From Actinotalea alkalitolerans (GTDB lineage: Bacteria; Actinomycetota; Actinomycetes; Actinomycetales; Cellulomonadaceae): DNA of 64,000 bases. This document shows positions 1-7,420 of the stretch, piece after piece. Below the pieces are notes generated by a model that was given only the letters and a program-made list of their open reading frames with translations, ran no database searches and had not been told where the DNA came from. The position numbers and the translations under genes are program-made. Within the stretch, counting starts at the first letter, position 1; each line of letters starts with the position of its first letter. The stretch is from assembly GCF_023369855.1 (NCBI RefSeq), contig NZ_JAMBPP010000008.1, positions 1 through 64,000 on the forward strand, given 5' to 3'.

Positions 1-329
1 CGGCCTCTCCGGTGTCCCGGCTCTTTCGCAGGTCGCCATCGCCCACCGCTGTTCGGCCTCGCCCCCGCCAGCCGCCCCTCCCGACCTGACCAGCTTCTCG
101 GACGGATCTGTGCGGCAGGTGAGCGAGATCGTTCGAGAACCTGGTCGGTCAGGCCAGATGTGCGCGCAAGGGCCGACGCCGTCGGGCCGGGCGGCGGGCG
201 GTCGGGGGCCGGGCATCGGGCAGCGGAGTCGCCACCGGCTGATGTCGAGAACGGCGTGCGGGCTCCGTCCCTGGGGTGGTGGCGCCGACAATGGCGTCAC
301 GGACCTGAGCGAGCCGAACGGAGAGAGTC
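1..329. other. Leading non-coding stretch
   Basis: No convincing gene was found in this GC-rich stretch. Possible reading frames here have no family resemblance and overlap one another on both strands. It holds the hairpin repeat at 90-144 and the leader of the DGPF gene, with a GGAGAGAG Shine-Dalgarno sequence just before 330. Confidence 0.6.
90..144. repeat. 45-nt hairpin repeat, copy 1
   Basis: An imperfect inverted repeat whose inner stem is TTCTCG (95-100) with CGAGAA (134-139), extended outward by CCAG/CTGG across a C-C mismatch. The core from 95 to 139 is 45 nt long. It shares arms, length and the inner GATCTGT with the element at 2964-3008. It lies about 190 bp before the DGPF gene. 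It could be a mobile palindromic repeat or a regulatory hairpin; the sequence alone does not decide. Confidence 0.6.
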
Positions 330-743
330 ATGGCCAAGTACCTGATGCTCAAGCACTACCGCGGGGGGCCCGAGCCGATGCCGAACGCCCGCGCGCCGAT
401 GCAGGAGTGGACCCCCGAGGAGATCTCGGCGCACATCGCGTTCATGGACCACGTCGCGGACGTCCTGCGTGAGCGCGGGGAGTACGTGGACAGTCAGGCG
501 CTCTCACCTCAGGGCGCGTTCGTGCGGTTCGACGGCGAAGGCCGGCCGCCGGTGACCGACGGTCCGTTCGCCGAGACCAAGGACCTGATCGCGGGCTGGA
601 TGCTGATCGACGTCGAGTCGGTCGAACGGGCCCACGAGGCTGCGGCGTTCCTGTCCTCGGCGCCCGGACCAGGGGGCGAGCCGCTCCAGGAGTGGATCGA
701 GGTCCGACCGTTCCTCGAGCAGCCTCCGACCGTGGCCGACTGA
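330..743 (+). CDS. YCII/DGPF-family protein, ECF42 partner
   Basis: A 137-residue YCII-related protein carrying the DGPF signature (DGPFAETKD near residue 71) that gives the family its other name. Proteins of this family are the usual genomic partners of ECF42 sigma factors. They are small alpha/beta ferredoxin-like folds and their biochemical role is not established. The start has a good Shine-Dalgarno sequence (GGAGAGAG). The gene stops 4 bp before the sigma factor start, so the two are probably co-transcribed and translationally linked. The assignment rests on the motif, the size and this pairing; what the protein senses or does is unknown. Confidence 0.88.
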   Translation: MAKYLMLKHYRGGPEPMPNARAPMQEWTPEEISAHIAFMDHVADVLRERGEYVDSQALSPQGAFVRFDGEGRPPVTDGPFAETKDLIAGWMLIDVESVERAHEAAAFLSSAPGPGGEPLQEWIEVRPFLEQPPTVAD

Positions 744-747
744 CGCG

Positions 748-1974
748 ATGGGTGAGCTGCTCCGGGACCTGGTCCCGCAGGTGCTCGGGGTCCTCGTCCG
801 CCGCGGTGCCGACTTCGCGGCGGCCGAGGACGCCGTCCAGGAAGCGCTGGTCGAGGCGCTCCGGCGGTGGCCGAGCTGGATCCCGGACGCGGGGCGGGAC
901 GCGGGGCCGGACGGGATGTCGGACGGGGGACCCGACGCGTGGCCGGCCGGGACGTCGGACGCGAGACCGCACGACCCCAAGGGCTGGTTGGTGACCGTCG
1001 CGTGGCGCAAGCTCGTCGACGCGGGCCGTTCCGACGCGGCTCGACGGGCCCGCGAGGTGCGGGTCGCGGACGAGCCGCACCCGGGTCCTGCGGCTCAGCA
1101 CGACGACACGTTGCTGCTGCTGTTCCTGTGCTGCCACCCGTCCCTGACCCCCGCGTCGGCGGTGCCCCTGACCCTGCGCGCCGTCGGCGGCCTCACCACG
1201 CGGCAGATCGCCCGGGCGTACCTGGTTCCCGAGGCGACCATGGCGCAACGGATCAGCCGGGCCAAGCGGACCGTGGCGGCTCAGGGGCTGGGGCCGCCGG
1301 GTGACCTGCGCGACGTGCTGAGGGTCCTGTACCTGGTGTTCAACGAGGGCTACACGGGCGAGGTCGACCTGGCCGGGGAGGCGATCCGGCTGACGCGGGT
1401 GCTCGCGCGGGTCAGCGACGAGCCCGAGGTCGCCGGGTTGCTGGCCCTGATGCTGCTGCACGATGCGCGGCGCGGGGCACGCTGGTCGGCCGACGGTGCG
1501 ATCGTGCCGCTGGCTGACCAGGACCGTTCGCTGTGGGACACCGCCCTCATCGCCGAGGGGGTGACCGTCCTGCAGGGCGCCCTGGCCCGGGACCGGGTCG
1601 GCGAGTACCAGGCGCAGGCTGCGATCGCCGCTCTGCACTGCGACGCCGCGACGGCCGAGGAGACCGACTGGCCGCAGGTCCTCGAGTGGTACGACGAGCT
1701 GCTGGGGATCACCGGGTCGCCGGTGGTCGCCCTCAACAGGACTGTGGCGGTGGGTCAGGTCGACGGCCCGCTCGCGGGTCTCGCAGCCCTCGAGGCCGTG
1801 CCGGGCGACGTCCCGCGTCGAGCTGCGGTCGCCGCGTGGCTGCACGAGCGGGCTGGTGATCGCCCGACGGCGGCAGCGCTCTACGTCGAGGCTGCTGCAT
1901 CGGCCCACGATGTCGCCGAGCGGGACCACCTCGTGCTGCAGGCGGCCCGGCTCCGACAGGCCGAGGACACCTAG
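748..1974 (+). CDS. ECF42-type RNA polymerase sigma factor
   Basis: A 408-residue extracytoplasmic-function sigma factor. Region 2 lies near the N-terminus (AAEDAVQEALVEALRRWP), region 4 follows around residues 130-180 (GLTTRQIARAYLVPEATM), and a long helical C-terminal extension continues from about residue 190. That extension, the LLLLFLCCHPSL segment and the DGPF neighbour are hallmarks of ECF42, which has no classical anti-sigma factor. The C-terminal extension, rather than a separate protein, is thought to control these factors. Residues of about 48-75, between regions 2 and 4, are a Gly/Asp/Pro-rich insert of near-repeats that looks like a recent expansion. There is no obvious Shine-Dalgarno sequence, so translation probably depends on the upstream gene. 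The TAG stop lies inside the CTAG target of an IS element. Confidence 0.9.
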   Translation: MGELLRDLVPQVLGVLVRRGADFAAAEDAVQEALVEALRRWPSWIPDAGRDAGPDGMSDGGPDAWPAGTSDARPHDPKGWLVTVAWRKLVDAGRSDAARRAREVRVADEPHPGPAAQHDDTLLLLFLCCHPSLTPASAVPLTLRAVGGLTTRQIARAYLVPEATMAQRISRAKRTVAAQGLGPPGDLRDVLRVLYLVFNEGYTGEVDLAGEAIRLTRVLARVSDEPEVAGLLALMLLHDARRGARWSADGAIVPLADQDRSLWDTALIAEGVTVLQGALARDRVGEYQAQAAIAALHCDAATAEETDWPQVLEWYDELLGITGSPVVALNRTVAVGQVDGPLAGLAALEAVPGDVPRRAAVAAWLHERAGDRPTAAALYVEAAASAHDVAERDHLVLQAARLRQAEDT

Positions 1975-2022
1975 GGCGTGTTGATCAAGTCGGTTCGTGT
2001 TTGCGTGGGTGAGTCTTGAGTG

Positions 2023-2432
2023 GTGACGCGGCAGGAGATCTCTGACGAGGTGTGGTCTGTGATGGAGCCGTTGATGCCGGCGGTGTCGGGCAGGTCGAGG
2101 CCGTGGACTGATCATCGGCTCGCTGTCGAGGCTATGGCCTGGAAGTACCGGACCGGCGCACCGTGGCGGGATGTGCCGGAGCGGTTCGGGAAGTGAAACT
2201 CGATCTACAAGCGGTTCAACCGATGGGCTGAGGACGGCACCTGGGAGAAGCTGCTCGCTTCGGCGACCAGCAGAAGGAGCGCTACAAGGGCCGCAATGCT
2301 GTCGAGCGCTGCTTCAACAAGCTCAGACAATGGCGCGGCATCGCGATGCGGTCCGACAAGCTCCTCCGCACCTGCCGAGCTGCCGTTAGCCTCGCCGCCA
2401 CCCTGATCTGGATCAGATCAAGGTGGACCTAG
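2023..2432 (+). pseudogene. Broken IS5-type transposase
   Basis: The frame starting at GTG 2023 encodes the N-terminus of an IS5-type transposase (ISDEVWSVMEPLMP, then AWKYRTGAPWRDVPERFG). A nonsense codon TGA at 2194-2196 stands where relatives have Trp. Frame continues to about 2260 (YKRFNRWAEDGTWEKLL). The next recognisable part, in another frame from 2268, is the family C-terminus (RYKGRNAVERCFNKLRQWRG), ending at TAG 2430-2432. The catalytic middle of the DDE domain is therefore deleted and the ends joined out of frame. Not functional. Confidence 0.85.
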
Positions 2433-2867
2433 AACGCTCGGACAGGACCGAGGAGACCCACGTGTTCATCCGCGCCGCATAGCCCCGGGCCGGAAACGAT
2501 CCATCGACACTGAGATCCTCGATCGTGAAACGAGGAGGATGCATTCGGGCGGGAGCGCGCGTTGCATCATCCGGTTTGAAGAGACCGCGCCGGTTCTGAG
2601 CGACTCGGCGGCGCTCGATCTGATTCACTGCCTCCAACCCTCCCGTGCTGTAAGCCTCGATCATCGTCCACTGCCCGTCGGCGGTGTTGGCCGGCGCCGT
2701 CAATGGATGCTGTAGGTATAGCAGGCGACATTCACACCGTGATGCGGTCCCCAAGGAGCAAGTCGTTGATGATCCAGAGCGAGCAGCACGTGGAAGAGAT
2801 CTTCACAGCTTCCGAATCTCCCCATCGCATGGCAGTCCTCGCACATTGACATGAGTTCAGTCTATGA
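2433..2867. other. Unexplained filler inside the IS
   Basis: About 435 bp between the two transposase C-terminal fragments, visibly less GC-rich than its surroundings. An open frame of 113 codons runs on the minus strand (2413-2754), but I recognise no family, and it overlaps the transposase remnant, so I do not call it a gene. It is probably debris from a second insertion or from recombination between two elements. Confidence 0.5.
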
Positions 2868-2922
2868 ACCTCAGCCTCGCCGCCACACTGATCTGGACCA
2901 GATCGGACTTGATCAACACGGC
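2868..2922 (+). pseudogene. Second transposase C-terminal fragment
   Basis: The segment encodes SLAATLIWTRSDLINTA and runs into the right inverted repeat. It closely matches the fragment ending at 2432 (AVSLAATLIWIRSRW), so two related elements, or a duplicated end, contributed to this locus. Confidence 0.65.
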
Positions 2923-2957
2923 CTAGCCCGGGCATCGCCGGCGACCCACGGGCGTGC

Positions 2958-3014
2958 GCCGGCTTCTCGAACGGATCTGTCCATGAGACGCACAGAATCG
3001 TTCGAGAAGCCGGC
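2958..3014. repeat. 45-nt hairpin repeat, copy 2
   Basis: A perfect 16-bp inverted repeat, GCCGGCTTCTCGAACG (2958-2973) and CGTTCGAGAAGCCGGC (2999-3014). The 45-nt core (2964-3008) matches copy 1 at 95-139. It lies 34 bp beyond the stop of the minus-strand glycosidase gene, so it could also act as that operon's terminator, although no T-tract follows. Confidence 0.7.
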
Positions 3015-3047
3015 GACGCGCAGCCGGTGACACGCGCCCGGCCACGC

Positions 3048-3986
3048 CTACGGGACCAGGCGCAGCGTCCCGCCGTGGCTCTCGACGGGCATTGGGTCGG
3101 GGATCTCGCCGATGAACTCGCCGTCCTCGGTGTCGCGGAAGCCGAGCAGCACCCACGACCCGGGTGTCTGCTCGACCAGGCGGGCGGCGTAGATGCTCGG
3201 GTGGTCGAAGGCCGTCGCGGCGCCGATGTCCCACGGCCCCAGGAGGGTCTCCCCGGGGACCACCCACACCCCACCACCCGTCCACGTCGAGCGTCGTTCG
3301 GCGTCCATCCGGTCGGGCCAGCACGAGAAGACCAGCACCGGCTGACCGTCGACCACGGCGACCTGCGGCACCTCGAGCTGACCGAAGCCCGCGGGGGTGG
3401 TCAGCGGAGGCTGCACCTCCCAGTGCTCGAGGTCGGGGCTGGTCGCGTGCCCGATGACGCCCCGGCCCTCCGCGCTGCCCTCACGCACCCGGGCGGTCAG
3501 CAGCATGTGCCAGCCGTGGCCGTCGGGGTCGGCGAAGACCCAGGGGTCGCGCCACGCCTCGTCGATCCAGGCGTCCCGGTCGAGCTTCTCGTACCAGCGG
3601 GGGTCGGCCTCGAGCAGCGGGTCGTCGCCCACCCGGTGCCAGGTGATCAGGTCGTCCGACCGTGCGACCCCGACGCGCTGCACGAGGGGTTCGGCGCGGC
3701 TCACGCCGGTGTAGAACATCCGCCAGGTGCCGTCGGGCGCCTGGATCACCGACCCGGTCCAGGTCGCCTGGTCGTCCCAGGCGGGGGCGTCGGCGGTGAC
3801 CAGGGCGTCCGGCAGGAGCTCCCACGTGATCAGGTCGGTCGAGCGGGCGTGCCCGACGGAGGCGCGCAGGTGGCGGCGGTCGGGGTCCTGCAGGGCTCGG
3901 GAGGCCCGCAGGAAGAACAGGTGGTGGTGCTGACCGTCGTGGACGGTCCAGCTGTCCCACACCCAGTGGTCGGCGAGCTTGAGCAT
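3048..3986 (-). CDS. GH32-like (clan GH-J) glycoside hydrolase
   Basis: A 312-residue five-bladed beta-propeller glycosidase without a signal peptide, so it should act in the cytoplasm on imported sugar. The three clan-J acidic residues are recognisable: the nucleophile Asp11 in WVWDSW, the transition-state stabiliser Asp147 in an RDP motif, and the acid/base Glu205 in LEVP. The RDP and E-x-P motifs favour GH32/GH68 fructosidases over GH43. ATG 3986 is chosen because it lies 5 bp after the upstream permease stop; the frame extends further upstream but would run through the permease. It is the last gene of the lacI-ABC operon, which suggests hydrolysis of fructo-oligosaccharides or sucrose-like substrates. 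The exact linkage is not readable from sequence. It lacks the C-terminal beta-sandwich of full-length GH32 enzymes. Confidence 0.85.
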   Translation of the reverse strand: MLKLADHWVWDSWTVHDGQHHHLFFLRASRALQDPDRRHLRASVGHARSTDLITWELLPDALVTADAPAWDDQATWTGSVIQAPDGTWRMFYTGVSRAEPLVQRVGVARSDDLITWHRVGDDPLLEADPRWYEKLDRDAWIDEAWRDPWVFADPDGHGWHMLLTARVREGSAEGRGVIGHATSPDLEHWEVQPPLTTPAGFGQLEVPQVAVVDGQPVLVFSCWPDRMDAERRSTWTGGGVWVVPGETLLGPWDIGAATAFDHPSIYAARLVEQTPGSWVLLGFRDTEDGEFIGEIPDPMPVESHGGTLRLVP

Positions 3987-3991
3987 GTGGT

Positions 3992-4954
3992 CTACCCCTT
4001 CACGCCGCTGGAGGCGATGCTGCTGACGAAGGCCCGTTGGAAGGCCAGGAACATGACGAGCACGGGCAGCGTGATCAGCGACGTGTACGCCATGACCTCG
4101 CCCCAGGCGGTGTTGAGCTGGAAGAAGTACTGCATGCCGACCATGACGGGGCGCAGGGACTCCTGCTGGACCACCATGAGCGGCCACAGGTACTGGTTCC
4201 AGGCGGGCAGGAAGGTCAGGATCGCGACGGTCGCGAACGCCGGCCCTGCGAGCGGCACGATGATGCGCCGGTAGATGGTGAACCATCCGGCGCCGTCGAT
4301 GCGCGCGGCCTCGTCGAGGGACTTGGGGATGGTCGAGAAGTACTGCGTGAACAGGAAGATCGAGAATGCGTTCGCGATGAACGGGATGATCTGCACGTGG
4401 TAGGAGTTCAGCCACCCGAAGTCGTACATGGGGACGTTGTTCTCGAACACGAGCGTCGGCAGCTTCGAGACCCAGTAGACCATCGGGATCGCGATGGTCT
4501 CGAAGGGCACGATGAGGGTCGCGATGACGACCGTGAGCAGCACCTTGCGGCCACTCCACTCGAGGCGCGAGAGAGCGAACCCGCACATGGAGTTGACGAT
4601 CAGGCCGAGCCCCACGATGCAGGTGGTGACCAGCACCGAGTTGAACAGGAAGCGCCCCACGGGCACCCGGTCGAAGACGTCGCTGTAGTTCTGCAGGCTG
4701 ATGTCGCCGACCGGCAGGAAGGCCTGCGGGCTGCCGATGTCACCGAGGATCTGCGCGTCGGGCTTGAGGCTCGAGACGAACATGAAGATCACGGGGAACA
4801 GGAAGAACCCGGCGAGCAGCACCATCGGCAGGTAGCCGACCAGGAGCCGACGTCGGCGGCGCGTGGAGGCTTCGTCCTTGCTGCGGCGGGTCTCGGCGTC
4901 GCGGGCCGCGGAGTCGTGACCCGTCGAGCCGCGGGAGGGTGTCGTCGTGCTCAT
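3992..4954 (-). CDS. CUT1 sugar ABC permease (MalG type)
   Basis: A 320-residue inner-membrane permease with six predicted membrane segments after a charged N-terminal tail of about 40 residues. The cytoplasmic EAA loop that docks with the ATPase is clear (DEAARIDGAGWFTIYRRI, around residue 215). MalG-type permeases pair with a MalF-type partner, here the gene 3 bp upstream. No ATPase gene is present in the operon, so a shared MsiK-type ATPase encoded elsewhere probably powers it, as is common in actinomycetes. The product delivers a di- or oligosaccharide to the adjacent GH32-like enzyme. Confidence 0.93.
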   Translation of the reverse strand: MSTTTPSRGSTGHDSAARDAETRRSKDEASTRRRRRLLVGYLPMVLLAGFFLFPVIFMFVSSLKPDAQILGDIGSPQAFLPVGDISLQNYSDVFDRVPVGRFLFNSVLVTTCIVGLGLIVNSMCGFALSRLEWSGRKVLLTVVIATLIVPFETIAIPMVYWVSKLPTLVFENNVPMYDFGWLNSYHVQIIPFIANAFSIFLFTQYFSTIPKSLDEAARIDGAGWFTIYRRIIVPLAGPAFATVAILTFLPAWNQYLWPLMVVQQESLRPVMVGMQYFFQLNTAWGEVMAYTSLITLPVLVMFLAFQRAFVSSIASSGVKG

Positions 4955-4957
4955 GGG

Positions 4958-5917
4958 TCAGTCCTTCTCTCGGGTGAGGTAGCGCTGGATGAGCGCGACG
5001 ATGAGCACCAGGACGAAGAAGATGAGGGAGATCGCGGCGCCGTAGCCGGTCTCCTGCTGGCGGTAGCCCTGCCTGACGGCGTGGAACACGAGGGTGGTCG
5101 TGGAGTCCCGCGGGCCGCCCTGGGTCATCACGTCGATCTGCACGAACAGCCCGAGGGCCGCGATGGTGATGGTGACCAGGACGAACACCATGGTCGAGCG
5201 CAGGCCGGGCCAGGTGACGTCCTTGAACTGCTGCCACCCGTTGGCGCCGTCCATGCGGGCAGCCTCGTAGAGCTCCTCGGGGATGGTCTGCAACCCCGAC
5301 AGCCAGATGATCATGTGGAATCCCACGGCCTGCCAGATCGACAGCACGATGATCGCGCCCAGGGCCGTGTTGGTGTTGCTGAGCCAGGCGGTGCCCTGGA
5401 AGGCCCCGAAGGTGATGGTGTCGATCATCGAGTTGATCAGGCCGTCGCCCTGGTACATGAAGCGCCACAGGATGGAGACGACGACGATCGAGGTGACCAC
5501 GGGGATGAAGAAGATGACGCGGAACCAGGTGACACCGCGCAGCCGCTGGTTGACCAGGATCGCCATGACCAGCCCGAGCCCGGCCTGGACCGGCACGATG
5601 ACGGCTGCGAACAGGAACGTGTTGATCAGAGAGCGGATGAACGTCGGGTCGGAGGTGAAGGCGCGCAGGAAGTTGTCCATCCCGACGAACCTGGGTGGGT
5701 TCGGCGAGATGAGGCGCGCGTTGGTGAACGACAGCCCGAAGGCGAGCAGCACGGGGACGATGAGGAAGAGCACGAGCAGGACGACGGCGGGAGCGACCAT
5801 CGCGTAGGCGGCGCGGCGACCTTCCTTCGAGCCGGCGACCCTGCTGCGGGCCCGGCCGGTGCGCCCGCGACGGGAGCGGTCGCCCTGCGGGGTGATCTGC
5901 TGGGTGGGGACGGTCAT
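4958..5917 (-). CDS. CUT1 sugar ABC permease (MalF/UgpA type)
   Basis: A 319-residue permease with six membrane segments and the EAA loop (YEAARMDGANGWQQFKDV, around residue 215). ATG 5917 is preferred over ATG 5926 or GTG 5938 because GGAACGG lies 9 nt before it. It is followed by the MalG-type gene after 3 bp and preceded by the binding-protein gene, so the three form one importer. The substrate is inferred to be a fructoside from the downstream glycosidase and is not proven by the permease itself. Confidence 0.93.
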   Translation of the reverse strand: MTVPTQQITPQGDRSRRGRTGRARSRVAGSKEGRRAAYAMVAPAVVLLVLFLIVPVLLAFGLSFTNARLISPNPPRFVGMDNFLRAFTSDPTFIRSLINTFLFAAVIVPVQAGLGLVMAILVNQRLRGVTWFRVIFFIPVVTSIVVVSILWRFMYQGDGLINSMIDTITFGAFQGTAWLSNTNTALGAIIVLSIWQAVGFHMIIWLSGLQTIPEELYEAARMDGANGWQQFKDVTWPGLRSTMVFVLVTITIAALGLFVQIDVMTQGGPRDSTTTLVFHAVRQGYRQQETGYGAAISLIFFVLVLIVALIQRYLTREKD

Positions 5918-6043
5918 GGTGCACATCCGTTCCGGCACGGGGCGGGTCCCTCGGGGGTCACCCGCCGGACCGCACCCGGGCAGGGTGGGTCCGGCAGGTG
6001 ACCGTCCGAGGGGGCGCCGTCGGCGCCGTGAAGGACGGTCGGC

Positions 6044-7342
6044 TCAGAAGCCGTAGCCGTCGTTGGACTCGATGTTGGTGTCGATCTCCTGGACCGCCTG
6101 GTCCAGCGTGGACTGCACGGGGGCGCCGCTCATGATGTCCCGCGCGGCGCGCTCGAAGACGTTCGAGATCACGGCGTAGGCAGGTGTCGGCGGGCGCTCG
6201 AGGGCGAACCGCTCGGACAGCTCGACGAACGGGTACAGCGGGCCGCCCTCGGCGAAGTTCTCGGAGAGCTCCTGGGCCTCGGCGGTCGCCGGGATGACGA
6301 CCTGGCGGTCGGCGAACTCGGCGATGTACTCGTCCTGGAAGCTGAACTCGAGGTAGGCGCGAGCGCCCTCGACCTGGTTGCACCCGTCCGAGATGCCCCA
6401 CTGCCAGGACGCGCCGCCGATGACCGGCCCGTTGCCGAAGTCCGGCGGCGGGAGGATCAGCAGGTCGTCGCCCACGGTCTCCAGGGAGTCCATCGCGTTC
6501 CAGACCCCGGTGTAGCTCAGGGCGGCCTCGTCGGCGTTGAACTCGGTGTTGCCGATGGTCCCGGAGTCGCTGGCCAGGCCCCGCTCGAACGCGGACTGGA
6601 ACCAGGTGAAGAACTCCACGGCCTCGGGCCCGTTGAGGGCCCCGTCGGCGGTCAGGAACGTGTCGCGGTCGATGAGGTCACCGCCGGCGCTCTGCAGCAT
6701 GGGTGAGTAGGCGTACGACCACCACTCCCCGGCGTCCTCCGCGCCGATGTCCAGCGGGGTCGCGTAGCCGGCCTCCTGCAGGGTGACCAGGGCGGCGTCG
6801 AACTCCTCGATGGTCCAGGGGTCGTCCAGGTCGGGGATGCGGATGTCGTTGGCCTCGAGCACGGACTGGCGGGCGAAGACCGACAGGGCGGCGTCCCAGT
6901 AGCCCGCGGAGTAGATCTCGTCCTGGTAGCGCCCGACGGCGGTGGGCAGCAGGTTGTCGGTGATCGCCGGGTCGATGCCGAGGGGCTGGATGTAACCGGC
7001 CCAGGCCCAGTTGGGGACGATCGGGCCGTCCATGTCGAGCAGGCAGGGCAGGTCGCCCGCGGCGGCCGCGGCGACGATGGCGTCGTTGTAGGCGCCCTGC
7101 GGGAAGGACTCGGTGACGACCTGGTACTCGTCCTGGGAGCCGTTGAAGTCGGCGATGATCTGCTCGTAGACCGCGAGCTCGGCCTCGTTGCCGGCCGAGT
7201 GGGTCCACATGGTCAGCTGGGCGGGGCCGTCACCGCCGCCCCCGCCGTTGCTGTCGGACTGCCCGGCCTGGCCGCAGCCGGCCAGTGCTGTGGCTGAGGC
7301 AGCGGTGATCGCTACCATCGCCGTCAAGGACTTGCGACTCAT
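6044..7342 (-). CDS. Sugar-binding lipoprotein of CUT1 importer
   Basis: A 432-residue family 1 extracellular solute-binding protein. A lipoprotein signal with lipobox ALAGC places the acylated Cys at residue 23, followed by a Gly/Ser linker and the two-lobed binding domain. It captures the sugar outside the membrane and hands it to the two permeases encoded just downstream. The start has an AAAGGA Shine-Dalgarno sequence. The 126 bp before the first permease contain no separate operator that I can see, so expression probably depends on the lacI promoter, possibly with an internal one. Confidence 0.93.
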   Translation of the reverse strand: MSRKSLTAMVAITAASATALAGCGQAGQSDSNGGGGGDGPAQLTMWTHSAGNEAELAVYEQIIADFNGSQDEYQVVTESFPQGAYNDAIVAAAAAGDLPCLLDMDGPIVPNWAWAGYIQPLGIDPAITDNLLPTAVGRYQDEIYSAGYWDAALSVFARQSVLEANDIRIPDLDDPWTIEEFDAALVTLQEAGYATPLDIGAEDAGEWWSYAYSPMLQSAGGDLIDRDTFLTADGALNGPEAVEFFTWFQSAFERGLASDSGTIGNTEFNADEAALSYTGVWNAMDSLETVGDDLLILPPPDFGNGPVIGGASWQWGISDGCNQVEGARAYLEFSFQDEYIAEFADRQVVIPATAEAQELSENFAEGGPLYPFVELSERFALERPPTPAYAVISNVFERAARDIMSGAPVQSTLDQAVQEIDTNIESNDGYGF

Positions 7343-7420
7343 CGTGATTCCTTTCGTGGGGTCCGACTGGCAGGTCGGGCCCTGCGGTTGGTGGGCGTCG
7401 CGAGACGTCCATGTGTGGTG

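Larger units (their letters stand above)
1975..2922 (+). mobile_element. Decayed IS5-family (IS427-like) element
   Basis: The terminal inverted repeats are GGCGTGTTGATCAAGTC (1975-1991) and its near-complement GACTTGATCAACACGGC (2906-2922), with 16 of 17 positions matching. CTAG flanks both ends (1971-1974 and 2923-2926), consistent with a 4-bp target duplication. The element is about 950 bp, a usual length for the group, but its interior is scrambled: a broken transposase (2023-2432), unrelated sequence, then a second copy of the transposase C-terminus (about 2868-2922). It is almost certainly immobile. Its left end abuts the stop codon of the sigma factor. Confidence 0.8.

Noticed and set aside
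442-2115. A 557-codon minus-strand frame opposite the DGPF and ECF42 genes
   Set aside because: Composition is Arg/Pro/His-rich without family resemblance, and it runs from the DGPF gene through the sigma gene into the IS element.
2413-2754. A 113-codon minus-strand frame inside the IS remnant
   Set aside because: It is the most protein-like frame in the filler, but I recognise no family, see no ribosome-binding site, and it overlaps the transposase end.
3027-6001. Long plus-strand frames opposite the glycosidase and permease genes
   Set aside because: They are antisense shadows of membrane and glycosidase genes with consistent motifs and overlapping operon spacing.
7343-7420. A second LacI operator directly before the first binding-protein gene
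   Set aside because: The 78-bp gap holds no palindrome with a central CG; only the site at 8562-8577 fits.
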